DNA of 8,177 bases. It comes from Lachnospiraceae bacterium UBA6403. Its GTDB lineage: Bacteria > Bacillota > Clostridia > Lachnospirales > Lachnospiraceae. The DNA lies in assembly GCA_002437435.1 (NCBI GenBank), contig DJPV01000081.1, positions 33,335-41,511 on the forward strand, in the 5' to 3' direction. The position numbers and the translations under genes are program-made. Within the stretch, counting starts at the first letter, position 1. Each line of letters opens with the position of its first letter. Of the stretch, positions 1-6,347 are shown piece by piece. A model generated the notes under the pieces. It worked only from the letters and a program-made list of their open reading frames with translations, did no database searches and was not told where the DNA came from.

Positions 1-1574
1 GGTTTTGTGTTTCCGGTTGCGACATTTGAGTAGTCAAAATAAGCTTTTTTACCGTCTTCTACATAGTAGGAGCGAATCTTATATGAATAAGAAGTACCAC
101 AGTTAAGACCTGTGTCTTTCCATGTGTTTGAAGAAGCACCCTCTACATAGGCAACTGTTTCATATTTTCCGGTCGAAGCATTCAGTCTGGAGATACGGTA
201 GCCGCTGACTTCTGTCTGAGCATCCCATGTTATTGTGAGAGATGTCTCTGCCTTTTTGGATACAGCAGCATTTGTAACTGTTTTTTTCTGTGTGGTTGCA
301 TGTGCTGGAGTGGAATGCGAACCATAATAATTGCCGTCCTTCAGTTTGTAATAAGCACGAACCTGATAGCTGTATAAAGTATTGATCTCGAGATCCTTGT
401 CGATGTAGGTTGTCTTTGAAGCACCGGTTGTTTTGCCGATCTTCTCATACTTTCCGGTTTCTTTGTTCAAACGATAGATCTGATAGCCGTAAGCATATGG
501 AACTTTATCCCACTTCAAAGTGATACTTAACATGCTGGCAGTCGTTCTTGTCAGATTTTTAACAGTAGCAGGTTTCTTGACATAACGGAAGTTCATATCG
601 ACTCTGCCGGCGATTCCATCGACGGAACCGGAAGACGTGTACTGCCAGTAGGAATATTTACCCTCAAAGGATGCATGAATGCTGCCGGTTACGCTGTCCC
701 ATCCCGGATACTGGGCGAGCCAGATTTGGTAGTTCTTTGCAATTGCGTTTGAATCTACATCATTTGTAAGTAAAGATTTGTTTGCGTATACCATAGCGGT
801 ATAATTCTTACTTTCGACTTCTTTGCAGAAAGCATTGCAGATCGTTGTTGCCTGAGCGACGCTTAGATGTGCGCGGGCAAGTCTGCCGGTGTTGCCTGTA
901 TAATATTCAAAATCCATAACAATAGGAAGATTGATGTCATAACCTTTGAGCAGGTTCATTGTAAAGTCAGCTTCAGCTTTGGCTTCGGCTGTGGTGATTG
1001 CCTGGGAGTAGATGTAGACGCCGACATCCAGACCTGCATCGATGGCACCCTGTAAATTTTCCTTATATAATGCATCTGCTTCCAGTACGCCGGATTCTGT
1101 TGTACGAAGTGCTACACGGATAATAGCAAATTTGACGCCATCTGCTTTTACTTTTTCCCAGTCAATCTTTCCCTGCCATCTGGAGATGTCGATACCATCG
1201 ATCACATCGTAGCCTTCAAACTGGCTGTCGTGTGAATAGCTGCTGGTATTGATGGCTGCAAGAGAAGGACTGCTGTTATAATCTGACTGTTTCTGCAGTT
1301 CACTGAATGCTTCAGGATCTTCACCGTATTTCTGGTTGATATATGCAGCCTGTGCATCTGTCAGGGATGAACGGTTGAAAGTTCCGTTTGCAACCATAGT
1401 GTCGATCTCGTCTTCAGAAGATGAGCCCGCATTGCTGCTGTAAGCGGAAACACCGGATTGTGATTGATAAGTATAAGCTGCCTGTGCGGATACATGATCG
1501 GCATTTTTTGGCACAGAGAATGCCGCAAGACCGGTAAGCATACCACATAGGATGGTTGTGACTAGTTTTTTCAA
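1..1574 (-). CDS. Secreted GH25 muramidase (lysozyme) with two FN3 domains, partial
   Basis: Predicted secreted N-acetylmuramidase that cleaves the MurNAc-GlcNAc bond of peptidoglycan. The start is TTG at 1574-1572, chosen because GGGAGG (1589-1584) lies 9 nt upstream and the frame opens with a good signal peptide: LKKLVTT, a hydrophobic stretch to about residue 21, then a possible cleavage site near SAQA (about 29-32). Residues 33-125 are low-complexity with no recognised domain. The GH25 domain covers about 126-330: GIDISRWQG (D129), IVMDFEY (D221 and E223, the family's DxE catalytic pair) and WQYT...GIAGRVDMN near 310-327. Two tandem FN3-like repeats follow (about 335-427 and 431-523), sharing G-Y-x-I-x-R-L-N and TGKYE motifs, so they are recent duplicates. 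524 whole codons are present and the 3' end lies beyond the left edge. An internal ATG at codon 12 would destroy the signal peptide. Family assignment is firm; substrate details are inferred. Confidence 0.93.
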   Translation of the reverse strand, partial: MKKLVTTILCGMLTGLAAFSVPKNADHVSAQAAYTYQSQSGVSAYSSNAGSSSEDEIDTMVANGTFNRSSLTDAQAAYINQKYGEDPEAFSELQKQSDYNSSPSLAAINTSSYSHDSQFEGYDVIDGIDISRWQGKIDWEKVKADGVKFAIIRVALRTTESGVLEADALYKENLQGAIDAGLDVGVYIYSQAITTAEAKAEADFTMNLLKGYDINLPIVMDFEYYTGNTGRLARAHLSVAQATTICNAFCKEVESKNYTAMVYANKSLLTNDVDSNAIAKNYQIWLAQYPGWDSVTGSIHASFEGKYSYWQYTSSGSVDGIAGRVDMNFRYVKKPATVKNLTRTTASMLSITLKWDKVPYAYGYQIYRLNKETGKYEKIGKTTGASKTTYIDKDLEINTLYSYQVRAYYKLKDGNYYGSHSTPAHATTQKKTVTNAAVSKKAETSLTITWDAQTEVSGYRISRLNASTGKYETVAYVEGASSNTWKDTGLNCGTSYSYKIRSYYVEDGKKAYFDYSNVATGNTK

Positions 1575-1583
1575 GATGAATGA

Positions 1584-1589
1584 CCTCCC
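1584..1589 (-). promoter_or_regulatory. Ribosome binding site that decides the TTG start of the GH25 gene
   Basis: GGGAGG on the minus strand ends 9 nt before TTG 1574-1572. No ATG or GTG lies in frame at a suitable distance, so the TTG is the best start. Confidence 0.8.
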
Positions 1590-1621
1590 ATTTGTTTTGA
1601 TTGATAATGTTATAAAAATCT

Positions 1622-1765
1622 TATGTAAAAATAAATCCGTTGTTACTGTAAAAAGACGATTTTTGTATTTTACATACAGAGATATAATATTTTTTTTACA
1701 TATAAAAGTCAATATATGGATGTGATTTAAGATTTATAATATAAGAAAAGACTTAGTATGTAAAA
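1622..1765. repeat. Four copies of TATGTAAAA in the divergent region
   Basis: Exact 9-mers: plus strand at 1622-1630 and 1757-1765, minus strand at 1668-1676 and 1694-1702. The two minus copies sit at the predicted start point and in the promoter spacer of the GH25 gene. The inner minus copy (1667-1677) and the outer plus copy (1756-1766) extend to an 11-bp inverted repeat, GTATGTAAAAT. They look like dispersed binding sites, though low-complexity AT DNA raises the background. Confidence 0.45.
1684..1712 (-). promoter_or_regulatory. Vegetative promoter of the GH25 gene
   Basis: On the minus strand, -35 TTGACT (1712-1707), a 17-bp spacer and -10 TATTAT (1689-1684). The start point should fall near 1677, giving a leader of about 100 nt. 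The spacer is A-rich and contains one copy of the TATGTAAAA repeat; another copy lies at the predicted start point, so a factor binding these would affect this promoter. Predicted from consensus only. Confidence 0.65.
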
Positions 1766-1775
1766 TGTATGTTAT
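1759..1775 (+). promoter_or_regulatory. WalR/YycF-type box, exact consensus match
   Basis: TGTAAA (1759-1764), 5 nt, then TGTTAT (1770-1775). This fits the established WalR consensus TGTWAH-N5-TGTWAH with no mismatch. It lies about 47 bp upstream of the GH25 -35 and is read on the strand opposite to that gene. WalR is known in Bacillus and relatives to control cell-wall hydrolases, which fits the GH25 neighbour. The motif is short, degenerate and AT-rich, so chance occurrence cannot be excluded; no walRK genes are in the window. Confidence 0.4.
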
Positions 1776-1835
1776 GAGTCTTTGCTGAATATTTACTCAA
1801 AAGACCGATTTTTTTAGTGAAAAGATGATGGGATG

Positions 1836-1853
1836 ATGTTATACTTATAACAT
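1836..1853 (+). promoter_or_regulatory. Extended -10 promoter inside a perfect palindrome, for the DUF1189-like gene
   Basis: ATGTTATA-CT-TATAACAT is a perfect 8-bp inverted repeat with a 2-nt centre. Its left arm contains TG-T-TATACT (1837-1845), an extended -10 element, which explains the lack of a good -35 upstream. The start point would be near 1852, about 48 nt before the ATG. A dimeric repressor at the palindrome would block this promoter directly; that role is inference. Confidence 0.5.
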
Positions 1854-1899
1854 GTGTGGAATAAAACGACAAAATAATTGATACGGAAGGGAAAGACAC

Positions 1900-2808
1900 A
1901 TGGAAGAAAAAATAGGTTTTTTTAAGACGATTGCCGGAATGTTCAAAGGTCTGGTTCATCCATCGGAATATATAAAGACGGGAAGGAAGAGCTCCTGGTT
2001 TGCTATACATGTGCTGGTTATCTGTGTCAGTATCTTGCTGCCGGTGGTTATTTTCTATATTCCTGTGAGTAAAAAGATCGGATATAATCGGCTGGCAGAT
2101 GCGATCGATGACAGGATCGCTTATTTCAGTGTGAGCCAGGATGGCTTTTACTGTAAGAAAAAGTATGAGATGAAGCAGCCGGGTGGTGCTTATATCCAGA
2201 TCAATTCTACAGATTATGATACAGAATCCGATGAGATCGATGAGCTGTTAGAAGAGGGTCATTACAGAACAATGGTTATTGTATCGAATCAGGAGATCCT
2301 TTTATACAGTGATGATACGCCTACCCGTATCAGCTGGAGCAGTGTGTACAACCATCTGCGGTCGATCGAGAAGAGGGATATATATGATAAGGATATTCTG
2401 CTTACATTTACAAGACGATATGACACACCGCTTCTGATCGGCGTTACACTTGTGCTGGCAGTATTATTGATATTTAGTTATTATATAGCAACTCTGATAT
2501 GGGGATTTATCATAAATGCACTCAAACACGTATTTGGTATCAGTGATGAGGTCAGCTTTTCGGATATCGTAAAGGCGTCAACACTTGTCAGAACCCCGTG
2601 GTTTGTGGCTGCGGTTCTGATTGCCGGATATGTTCTGAAAGGGCAGTTTGTATTTATGTATATTCTGTGCGTGATAGTAACATTTGCTTATTTGATAGCA
2701 GCAATAAAATTATATGCAAATCAGATATTCCGGATACCGGAGAAATCGGATACAAAAAACGGATCACAGGGAGATCATGTACCGGATGAAGAGAATTATG
2801 GAGACTGA
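1900..2808 (+). CDS. DUF1189-like multi-pass membrane protein
   Basis: Integral membrane protein of 302 residues, function unknown. It has a short N-terminal segment with a hydrophobic IAGMFKGLVHP stretch (11-21), one membrane helix at about 33-55, a polar domain at about 56-175 rich in D/E (with YDTESDEIDELLEE) that is probably extracytoplasmic, and three more helices at about 177-206, 233-246 and 250-272. The tail is polar and acidic. One helix, a roughly 120-residue outer domain, then a helix cluster resembles DUF1189 proteins such as B. subtilis YvdJ, named for maltodextrin use; the link is by architecture and general likeness, not a firm motif. The start ATG follows GGAAGGGA (1885-1892) by 7 nt. 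pyk starts 41 bp downstream with no terminator between, so the two are probably cotranscribed. A YIP1-type or other four-helix family is the alternative. Confidence 0.7.
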   Translation: MEEKIGFFKTIAGMFKGLVHPSEYIKTGRKSSWFAIHVLVICVSILLPVVIFYIPVSKKIGYNRLADAIDDRIAYFSVSQDGFYCKKKYEMKQPGGAYIQINSTDYDTESDEIDELLEEGHYRTMVIVSNQEILLYSDDTPTRISWSSVYNHLRSIEKRDIYDKDILLTFTRRYDTPLLIGVTLVLAVLLIFSYYIATLIWGFIINALKHVFGISDEVSFSDIVKASTLVRTPWFVAAVLIAGYVLKGQFVFMYILCVIVTFAYLIAAIKLYANQIFRIPEKSDTKNGSQGDHVPDEENYGD

Positions 2809-2849
2809 TGACAGTTTCTTATTATATAAAATAACAATTAGGAGGCATT

Positions 2850-4586
2850 ATGCGTAAAACTAAAATTATATGTACATTAGGACCATCAACAGATGATGAT
2901 GATATTTTAAGACAGCTTATGATTGAGGGAATGAATGTTGCCCGATTCAACTTTTCACATGGAGATCATGCGCAGCACAAGCGTAATATGGAACGTATCA
3001 TGAAATTCAGAACAGAATTGAATCTTCCGGTAGCAACACTTCTTGATACAAAAGGACCGGAGATCCGTGTAAAAGATTTCAAAAATGGAAAGATCGAGCT
3101 GAAGCCCGGTCAGACATTTACACTCACGACCGATGAGGTAGAGGGTGATGAGAAGATGGTTTCGATCACATATAAGAATCTTGTAAATGATGTAAAGCCG
3201 GGAAATACGATCCTGATCGATGATGGACTGATCGAGATGACGGTAGAGCAGGTGTCAGAGAATAAGATCGTCTGTCGTGTAGTAAATGGCGGACCGGTGT
3301 CAAACCATAAAGGGGTAAATGTACCGCGCGTCAATCTGTCCATGCCGTATATCAGTGAACAGGATCGTTCAGATATTATATTCGGTATAGAAAATGATTT
3401 TGATTTTATCGCAGCTTCTTTTGTAAGAACCGCAGATGATGTATTAGAGATCCGTAAGATCCTAGATGAGCATGGATGTGATAATATCAATATCATTTCC
3501 AAGATCGAGAATATGCAGGGCGTTGAGAATATTGATGAGATCATCCGTGTATCAGATGGTATCATGGTAGCCCGTGGTGATATGGGCGTTGAGATTCCGT
3601 TAGAGGATGTTCCTGTTATCCAGAAAATGATCATTAAGAAAGTTTACAATGCTGATAAGCAGGTTGTAACAGCGACACAGATGCTTGATTCCATGATCAA
3701 GAATCCAAGACCGACAAGAGCGGAGGCGACAGACGTTGCAAATGCGATCTATGACGGAACAAGTGCGATCATGCTTTCCGGTGAGACTGCCGCAGGCAAG
3801 TACCCGGTAGAAGCACTTCATACAATGATCAAGATTGCGGAACGCGCAGAAGAAGATATCGATTATACAAAGCGTTTTTATGAGAGAGGTAATATCCAGA
3901 ATCCGGATATTACCAGTGCTATTTCACATGCAACCTGTACAACCGCGATCGACCTTGGTGCAGCAGCGATCGTAACTGTAACCAAATCAGGAAAAACGGC
4001 TCGTATGATCTCCAAATACAGGCCAAAATGTCCGATCATCGGATGCTCACCGGTTGAAAAGGTCTGCAGACAGCTGAATCTGTCATGGGGAGTTCAGCCA
4101 CTTCTGATCGCAGAGGAGAATAATACAGATGATCTGTTTGAGCATTCGGTAGAGGCTGCTAAGAAAAACCATTACATTAAGGATGGTGAGATCGTTGTTA
4201 TTACTGCCGGTGTTCCGCTGGGTGTTGCCGGAACAACGAACCTGATCAAAGTACATGTAGTTGGTCATATTCTGGTTAAGGGAGTTTCTGTAAATGAGAA
4301 ATCCATATGCGCACCCTTATGTGTAGCAGATTCGGAAGAAGAATTAATAAAGAATTACAATCCCGGCGATATTATCGTTATGAAGGAAACCAGTAATAAT
4401 ATCATGGATCAGTTAAAGACTGCTGCGGCGATCGTGTGTGAGAAAGACGGAAAGAATTCTCATGCAGCCATTGTCGGATTAAGCCGTGATATTCCGGTTA
4501 TCATAGGAGCAAAAAATGCAACACAGATCTTAAAAACGGGAGCAATTGTTACGGTAAAAGCAAAAGATGGAGTTGTTGTTTCATAA
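2850..4586 (+). CDS. pyk: Pyruvate kinase with extra C-terminal PEP-utiliser-type domain
   Basis: Last step of glycolysis: phosphoenolpyruvate + ADP to pyruvate + ATP, cytosolic homotetramer. The 578 residues match the Bacillus-type long form (about 585). Visible landmarks: RFNFSHG with R32, N34 and S36; LDTKGPEIR with D66, T67 and E71, where a Glu at this position marks the K+-dependent class; NIISKIE with catalytic K218 and Mg ligand E220; ARGDMG with D244; T276 in TATQMLDSM; and LSGETAAGKYP. The B domain is about 70-165. Residues 376-392 (TKSGKTARMISKYRP) form the effector-loop region of the C domain. From about 480 there is an extra domain with NSHAAIVG (H538), like the mobile His domain of PEP-utilising enzymes; in Bacillus-type kinases it is structural or regulatory. 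AGGAGG (2840-2845) lies only 4 nt before ATG, but the N-terminus MRKTKIICTLGP is canonical, so the start is secure. Confidence 0.98.
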   Translation: MRKTKIICTLGPSTDDDDILRQLMIEGMNVARFNFSHGDHAQHKRNMERIMKFRTELNLPVATLLDTKGPEIRVKDFKNGKIELKPGQTFTLTTDEVEGDEKMVSITYKNLVNDVKPGNTILIDDGLIEMTVEQVSENKIVCRVVNGGPVSNHKGVNVPRVNLSMPYISEQDRSDIIFGIENDFDFIAASFVRTADDVLEIRKILDEHGCDNINIISKIENMQGVENIDEIIRVSDGIMVARGDMGVEIPLEDVPVIQKMIIKKVYNADKQVVTATQMLDSMIKNPRPTRAEATDVANAIYDGTSAIMLSGETAAGKYPVEALHTMIKIAERAEEDIDYTKRFYERGNIQNPDITSAISHATCTTAIDLGAAAIVTVTKSGKTARMISKYRPKCPIIGCSPVEKVCRQLNLSWGVQPLLIAEENNTDDLFEHSVEAAKKNHYIKDGEIVVITAGVPLGVAGTTNLIKVHVVGHILVKGVSVNEKSICAPLCVADSEEELIKNYNPGDIIVMKETSNNIMDQLKTAAAIVCEKDGKNSHAAIVGLSRDIPVIIGAKNATQILKTGAIVTVKAKDGVVVS

Positions 4587-4651
4587 CCCTGTAACAAATC
4601 TTAAATTTTGGAAAATTAAGGAAAAACGTATAAAATCCATGGAATGCCATG
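4587..4651 (+). other. pyk downstream region without a clear terminator
   Basis: No GC-rich hairpin plus T-run follows pyk. There is an AU-only imperfect hairpin (4600-4620) and CATGG-AATG-CCATG (4638-4651), neither followed by a T-run. Transcripts from pyk may read into the hydrolase gene. GTAACAAAT at 4591-4599 recurs exactly at 4703-4711 in the hydrolase leader. Confidence 0.4.
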
Positions 4652-4680
4652 TTGACAAGCATTTGGAATGTTGCTATAAT
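4652..4680 (+). promoter_or_regulatory. Perfect-consensus vegetative promoter of the NlpC/P60 gene
   Basis: TTGACA (4652-4657), 17 bp, TATAAT (4675-4680): no mismatch to the sigma-A consensus and optimal spacing. The start point should be near 4687, leaving a leader of about 60 nt. It proves by position that an ATG at 4649 cannot be the start. A promoter this strong normally needs to be held down, which fits the operator-like repeat just downstream. Confidence 0.85.
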
Positions 4681-4690
4681 GAACCAGAAA

Positions 4691-4707
4691 TGTAACATTT
4701 TCGTAAC
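4691..4707 (+). promoter_or_regulatory. WalR-like direct repeat downstream of the promoter, one mismatch
   Basis: TGTAAC (4691-4696), 5 nt, CGTAAC (4702-4707) against TGTWAH-N5-TGTWAH: only the first base of the second half differs. It sits at about +5 to +21 from the predicted start point. In Bacillus, WalR sites downstream of the -10 are associated with repression, so a block here is the prediction. NlpC/P60 endopeptidases are classic WalR targets. Inference from motif and context. Confidence 0.38.
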
Positions 4708-4732
4708 AAATGTTTGGCAATATGGCATTTGT
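4706..4732 (+). promoter_or_regulatory. Leader hairpin adjoining the Shine-Dalgarno of the NlpC/P60 gene
   Basis: ACAAATG (4706-4712) pairs with CATTTGT (4726-4732), extended by two G-U pairs. The stem ends 2 nt before GGGAGG (4735-4740), so it could influence ribosome access. It overlaps the last 2 bases of the WalR-like box. Mostly A-U pairs, so stability is modest. Confidence 0.35.
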
Positions 4733-4734
4733 AT

Positions 4735-4740
4735 GGGAGG
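4735..4740 (+). promoter_or_regulatory. Ribosome binding site that decides the start of the NlpC/P60 gene
   Basis: GGGAGG ends 7 nt before ATG 4748. It selects this ATG over the upstream in-frame ATG at 4649, which lies within the promoter and has no ribosome site. Confidence 0.85.
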
Positions 4741-4747
4741 TAATAAA

Positions 4748-6076
4748 ATGTCGAAGACAACCAGAAGAATATCAGTTGCAGTTATGACCGTGAGTCTGGC
4801 AGCAACGACAGCATTTGGTGTGATAAAAGCAAACAGTATTTATGATGATTCCAATACCGGTATTTCATCCGTTCTTGATCGTTATGCAGAATCTGTTCAG
4901 CTGGATACAACAGAGAATACAACATCTGTCCGGACAGAAGAACAGACAACGACAGAGAGCGCAAAGACAGCCGATAAGAAGAATAGCAAGAAGACAGCAA
5001 AAGAAGATAAAACAGTGTCTGCACAGGCAGAAGAAGTAACATGTAAGTATCCGCAGTTTAAGGATCGCTGCCTTACAACCGTTTCCGATTCTGTAAATAT
5101 CAGAGCAACGGCAAGTGAAGATGGCGAACTGGTCGGAACGCTTGCAGCAAATGGAATTGCTCTGGTAAAAGAAAAGGGTGATACATGGACGAAGATTGCA
5201 TCCGGTAACTGCGAAGGATACATAAAGAATGATTATCTGATGTTCGGTGATGATGCAGGCGCATATGCAGAAGAACATTGCAGTAAGCTTGCTACCATTA
5301 CAACAGAGACTTTGAATGTTCGTGAACAGGCGGATGGCGACAGCGATTGCGTGACGCAGATCCCTGGCGGACAGACATATGAAGTATTAAGTCAGTCAGA
5401 CGGATGGACACAGCTTCAGATCGATGACAGTGTAAGCGGATATGTAAGCTCTGATTATGTTGAGATATCCTACAATACAGTAAAGGCTGTAACAGTAGAA
5501 GAGGCAGAAGCTGCAAGAATAGCAGCAGAGGAAGAAGCAAAGAGGAAGCAGGAAGAAGCAGAGGCAGAGAGACAGAGACAGCAGCAGGCAGCTCAGAACA
5601 GCAGTTCAGGCAGCGGTCAGTCATCTGACAATAGCAGCAGTTCAAGTTCACAGACGACAGAGACTCCTGCAACAGAAGCTCCATCTACTCCGGATCCTGT
5701 ACCATCCAGTGGATCAACTGGTGTTGATCTTGCAAATTATGCATTGCAATTTGTTGGCAATCCTTATGTATATGGTGGTACAAGCCTTACAAATGGTGCT
5801 GATTGTTCAGGATTTACATTATCAGTATATGCACACTTTGGAATCTCGCTTCCGCATTCCGCAACAGCTCAGTCTTATTACGGAACAGAAGTAAGTCTTT
5901 CAGAATTGGAACCGGGTGACCTGTTGTTCTATGGTTCAGAAGGAGATATCGGACATGTAGCGATCTACACAGGTGGTGGAATGGTAGTACATGCAAGTAC
6001 AGAAGCAACCGGTATCAAGACATCGGTATATAACTACAGAACACCTGTTAAGGCAGTCAGACTGCTTGGACAATAA
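4748..6076 (+). CDS. Secreted SH3b-SH3b-NlpC/P60 peptidoglycan endopeptidase
   Basis: Predicted secreted C40-family peptidase that cuts peptide stems of peptidoglycan, typically gamma-D-Glu-meso-DAP. From the corrected start it has 442 residues. The signal peptide is about 1-29 (SKTTRR then a hydrophobic stretch, cleavage probably after VIKA). A Thr/Lys-rich linker runs to about 98; SH3b domains at about 108-166 (VNIRATAS) and 181-240 (LNVREQAD) probably bind the wall. An E/A/Q-rich likely coiled coil covers about 248-283, then a Ser/Thr/Pro linker to 325, and the NlpC/P60 domain 326-440. The catalytic triad is visible: C353 in DCSGF, H403 in IGHVAIY, H415 in VVHAS. Five further Cys (99, 108, 155, 178, 201) lie in or beside the SH3b domains, unusual for an exported protein of an anaerobe. 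The longer ORF from 4649 is rejected because it begins before the promoter. A terminator follows directly. The domain layout resembles CwlO/LytE-class autolysins by function only. Confidence 0.95.
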   Translation: MSKTTRRISVAVMTVSLAATTAFGVIKANSIYDDSNTGISSVLDRYAESVQLDTTENTTSVRTEEQTTTESAKTADKKNSKKTAKEDKTVSAQAEEVTCKYPQFKDRCLTTVSDSVNIRATASEDGELVGTLAANGIALVKEKGDTWTKIASGNCEGYIKNDYLMFGDDAGAYAEEHCSKLATITTETLNVREQADGDSDCVTQIPGGQTYEVLSQSDGWTQLQIDDSVSGYVSSDYVEISYNTVKAVTVEEAEAARIAAEEEAKRKQEEAEAERQRQQQAAQNSSSGSGQSSDNSSSSSSQTTETPATEAPSTPDPVPSSGSTGVDLANYALQFVGNPYVYGGTSLTNGADCSGFTLSVYAHFGISLPHSATAQSYYGTEVSLSELEPGDLLFYGSEGDIGHVAIYTGGGMVVHASTEATGIKTSVYNYRTPVKAVRLLGQ

Positions 6077-6090
6077 AGGATAATAGAATA

Positions 6091-6156
6091 GAAGAAAAGC
6101 CGGTATATAATGTGAGAATATGGTGTTCCTCCTGATATGTACCGGCTTTTCTTTTG
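6091..6156 (+). terminator. Terminator of the NlpC/P60 gene, long stem with large loop
   Basis: AAGAAAAGCCGGTA (6092-6105) pairs perfectly with 6140-6153, extended inward by four more pairs (one G-U) to give an 18-bp stem, followed by a short T-run. The A-run on the 5' side would also allow termination on the other strand. The 26-nt loop (6110-6135) is far larger than usual and contains CCTCCT (6128-6133), identical to the core anti-Shine-Dalgarno of 16S rRNA. Confidence 0.85.
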
Positions 6157-6308
6157 CTTTCGCGGAAAATAATGTTTACAGATAAAGCTATATTTTCATA
6201 TAGAAAAAAGATACAGATGCATTTGTATAGTTTTCATAAATTATATAAATTAATTGTTAAATTGACTAAAAAACGGAAAGTGAAAGGTTTCCTTTTGTTT
6301 AAAATGAC
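6157..6308. other. AT-rich gap upstream of hpf promoter
   Basis: No gene seen. It contains two small inverted repeats: CTATAT-TTTC-ATATAG (6188-6203) and AAAGG-TTT-CCTTT (6283-6295), the second ending 13 bp before the hpf -35. TTTTCATA occurs twice (6193-6200 and 6231-6238). These may be operators; nothing identifies the factor. Confidence 0.35.
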
Positions 6309-6336
6309 TTGAAAAAATGATGGTTTATGTTATAAT
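6309..6336 (+). promoter_or_regulatory. Promoter of hpf
   Basis: TTGAAA (6309-6314), 16 bp, TATAAT (6331-6336). The start point should be about 6343, so an ATG at 6317 lies inside the promoter and cannot be the start. In Bacillus the equivalent gene is driven by stress and stationary-phase sigma factors; here the visible promoter is vegetative type. Confidence 0.7.
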
Positions 6337-6347
6337 AAGACTATCAA

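Larger units (their letters stand above)
1575..1899. other. Divergent intergenic control region, 325 bp, no gene seen
   Basis: Very AT-rich gap between the leftward GH25 gene and the rightward DUF1189-like gene. I see no convincing coding frame with a ribosome site. It holds the GH25 promoter, a likely extended -10 promoter for the rightward gene, a WalR-like direct repeat, four TATGTAAAA copies, and an inverted repeat of AAAGACT (1747-1753) with AGTCTTT (1777-1783) that encloses the WalR-like box. No terminator is needed because the genes point away from each other. Confidence 0.75.

Noticed and set aside
867..1055. A plus-strand 62-codon frame
   Set aside because: It lies antisense within the catalytic GH25 domain and has no ribosome site.
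3110..3821. Long minus-strand open frames inside pyk
   Set aside because: They are opposite a clear pyruvate kinase frame and have no domain likeness or ribosome site; they arise from codon use of pyk.
4638..4651. CATGG-AATG-CCATG as a pyk terminator
   Set aside because: No T-run follows; the bases after it are the -35 of the next gene.
4649..4747. In-frame N-terminal extension of the NlpC/P60 gene from ATG 4649
   Set aside because: It begins before a perfect promoter whose start point is near 4687, has no ribosome site, and would bury the signal peptide.
4782..5684. Several open frames overlapping the hydrolase gene, rich in Leu/Ser/Gln
   Set aside because: They mirror the repetitive Glu/Ala/Gln and Ser codons of the real gene and show no independent start signals.
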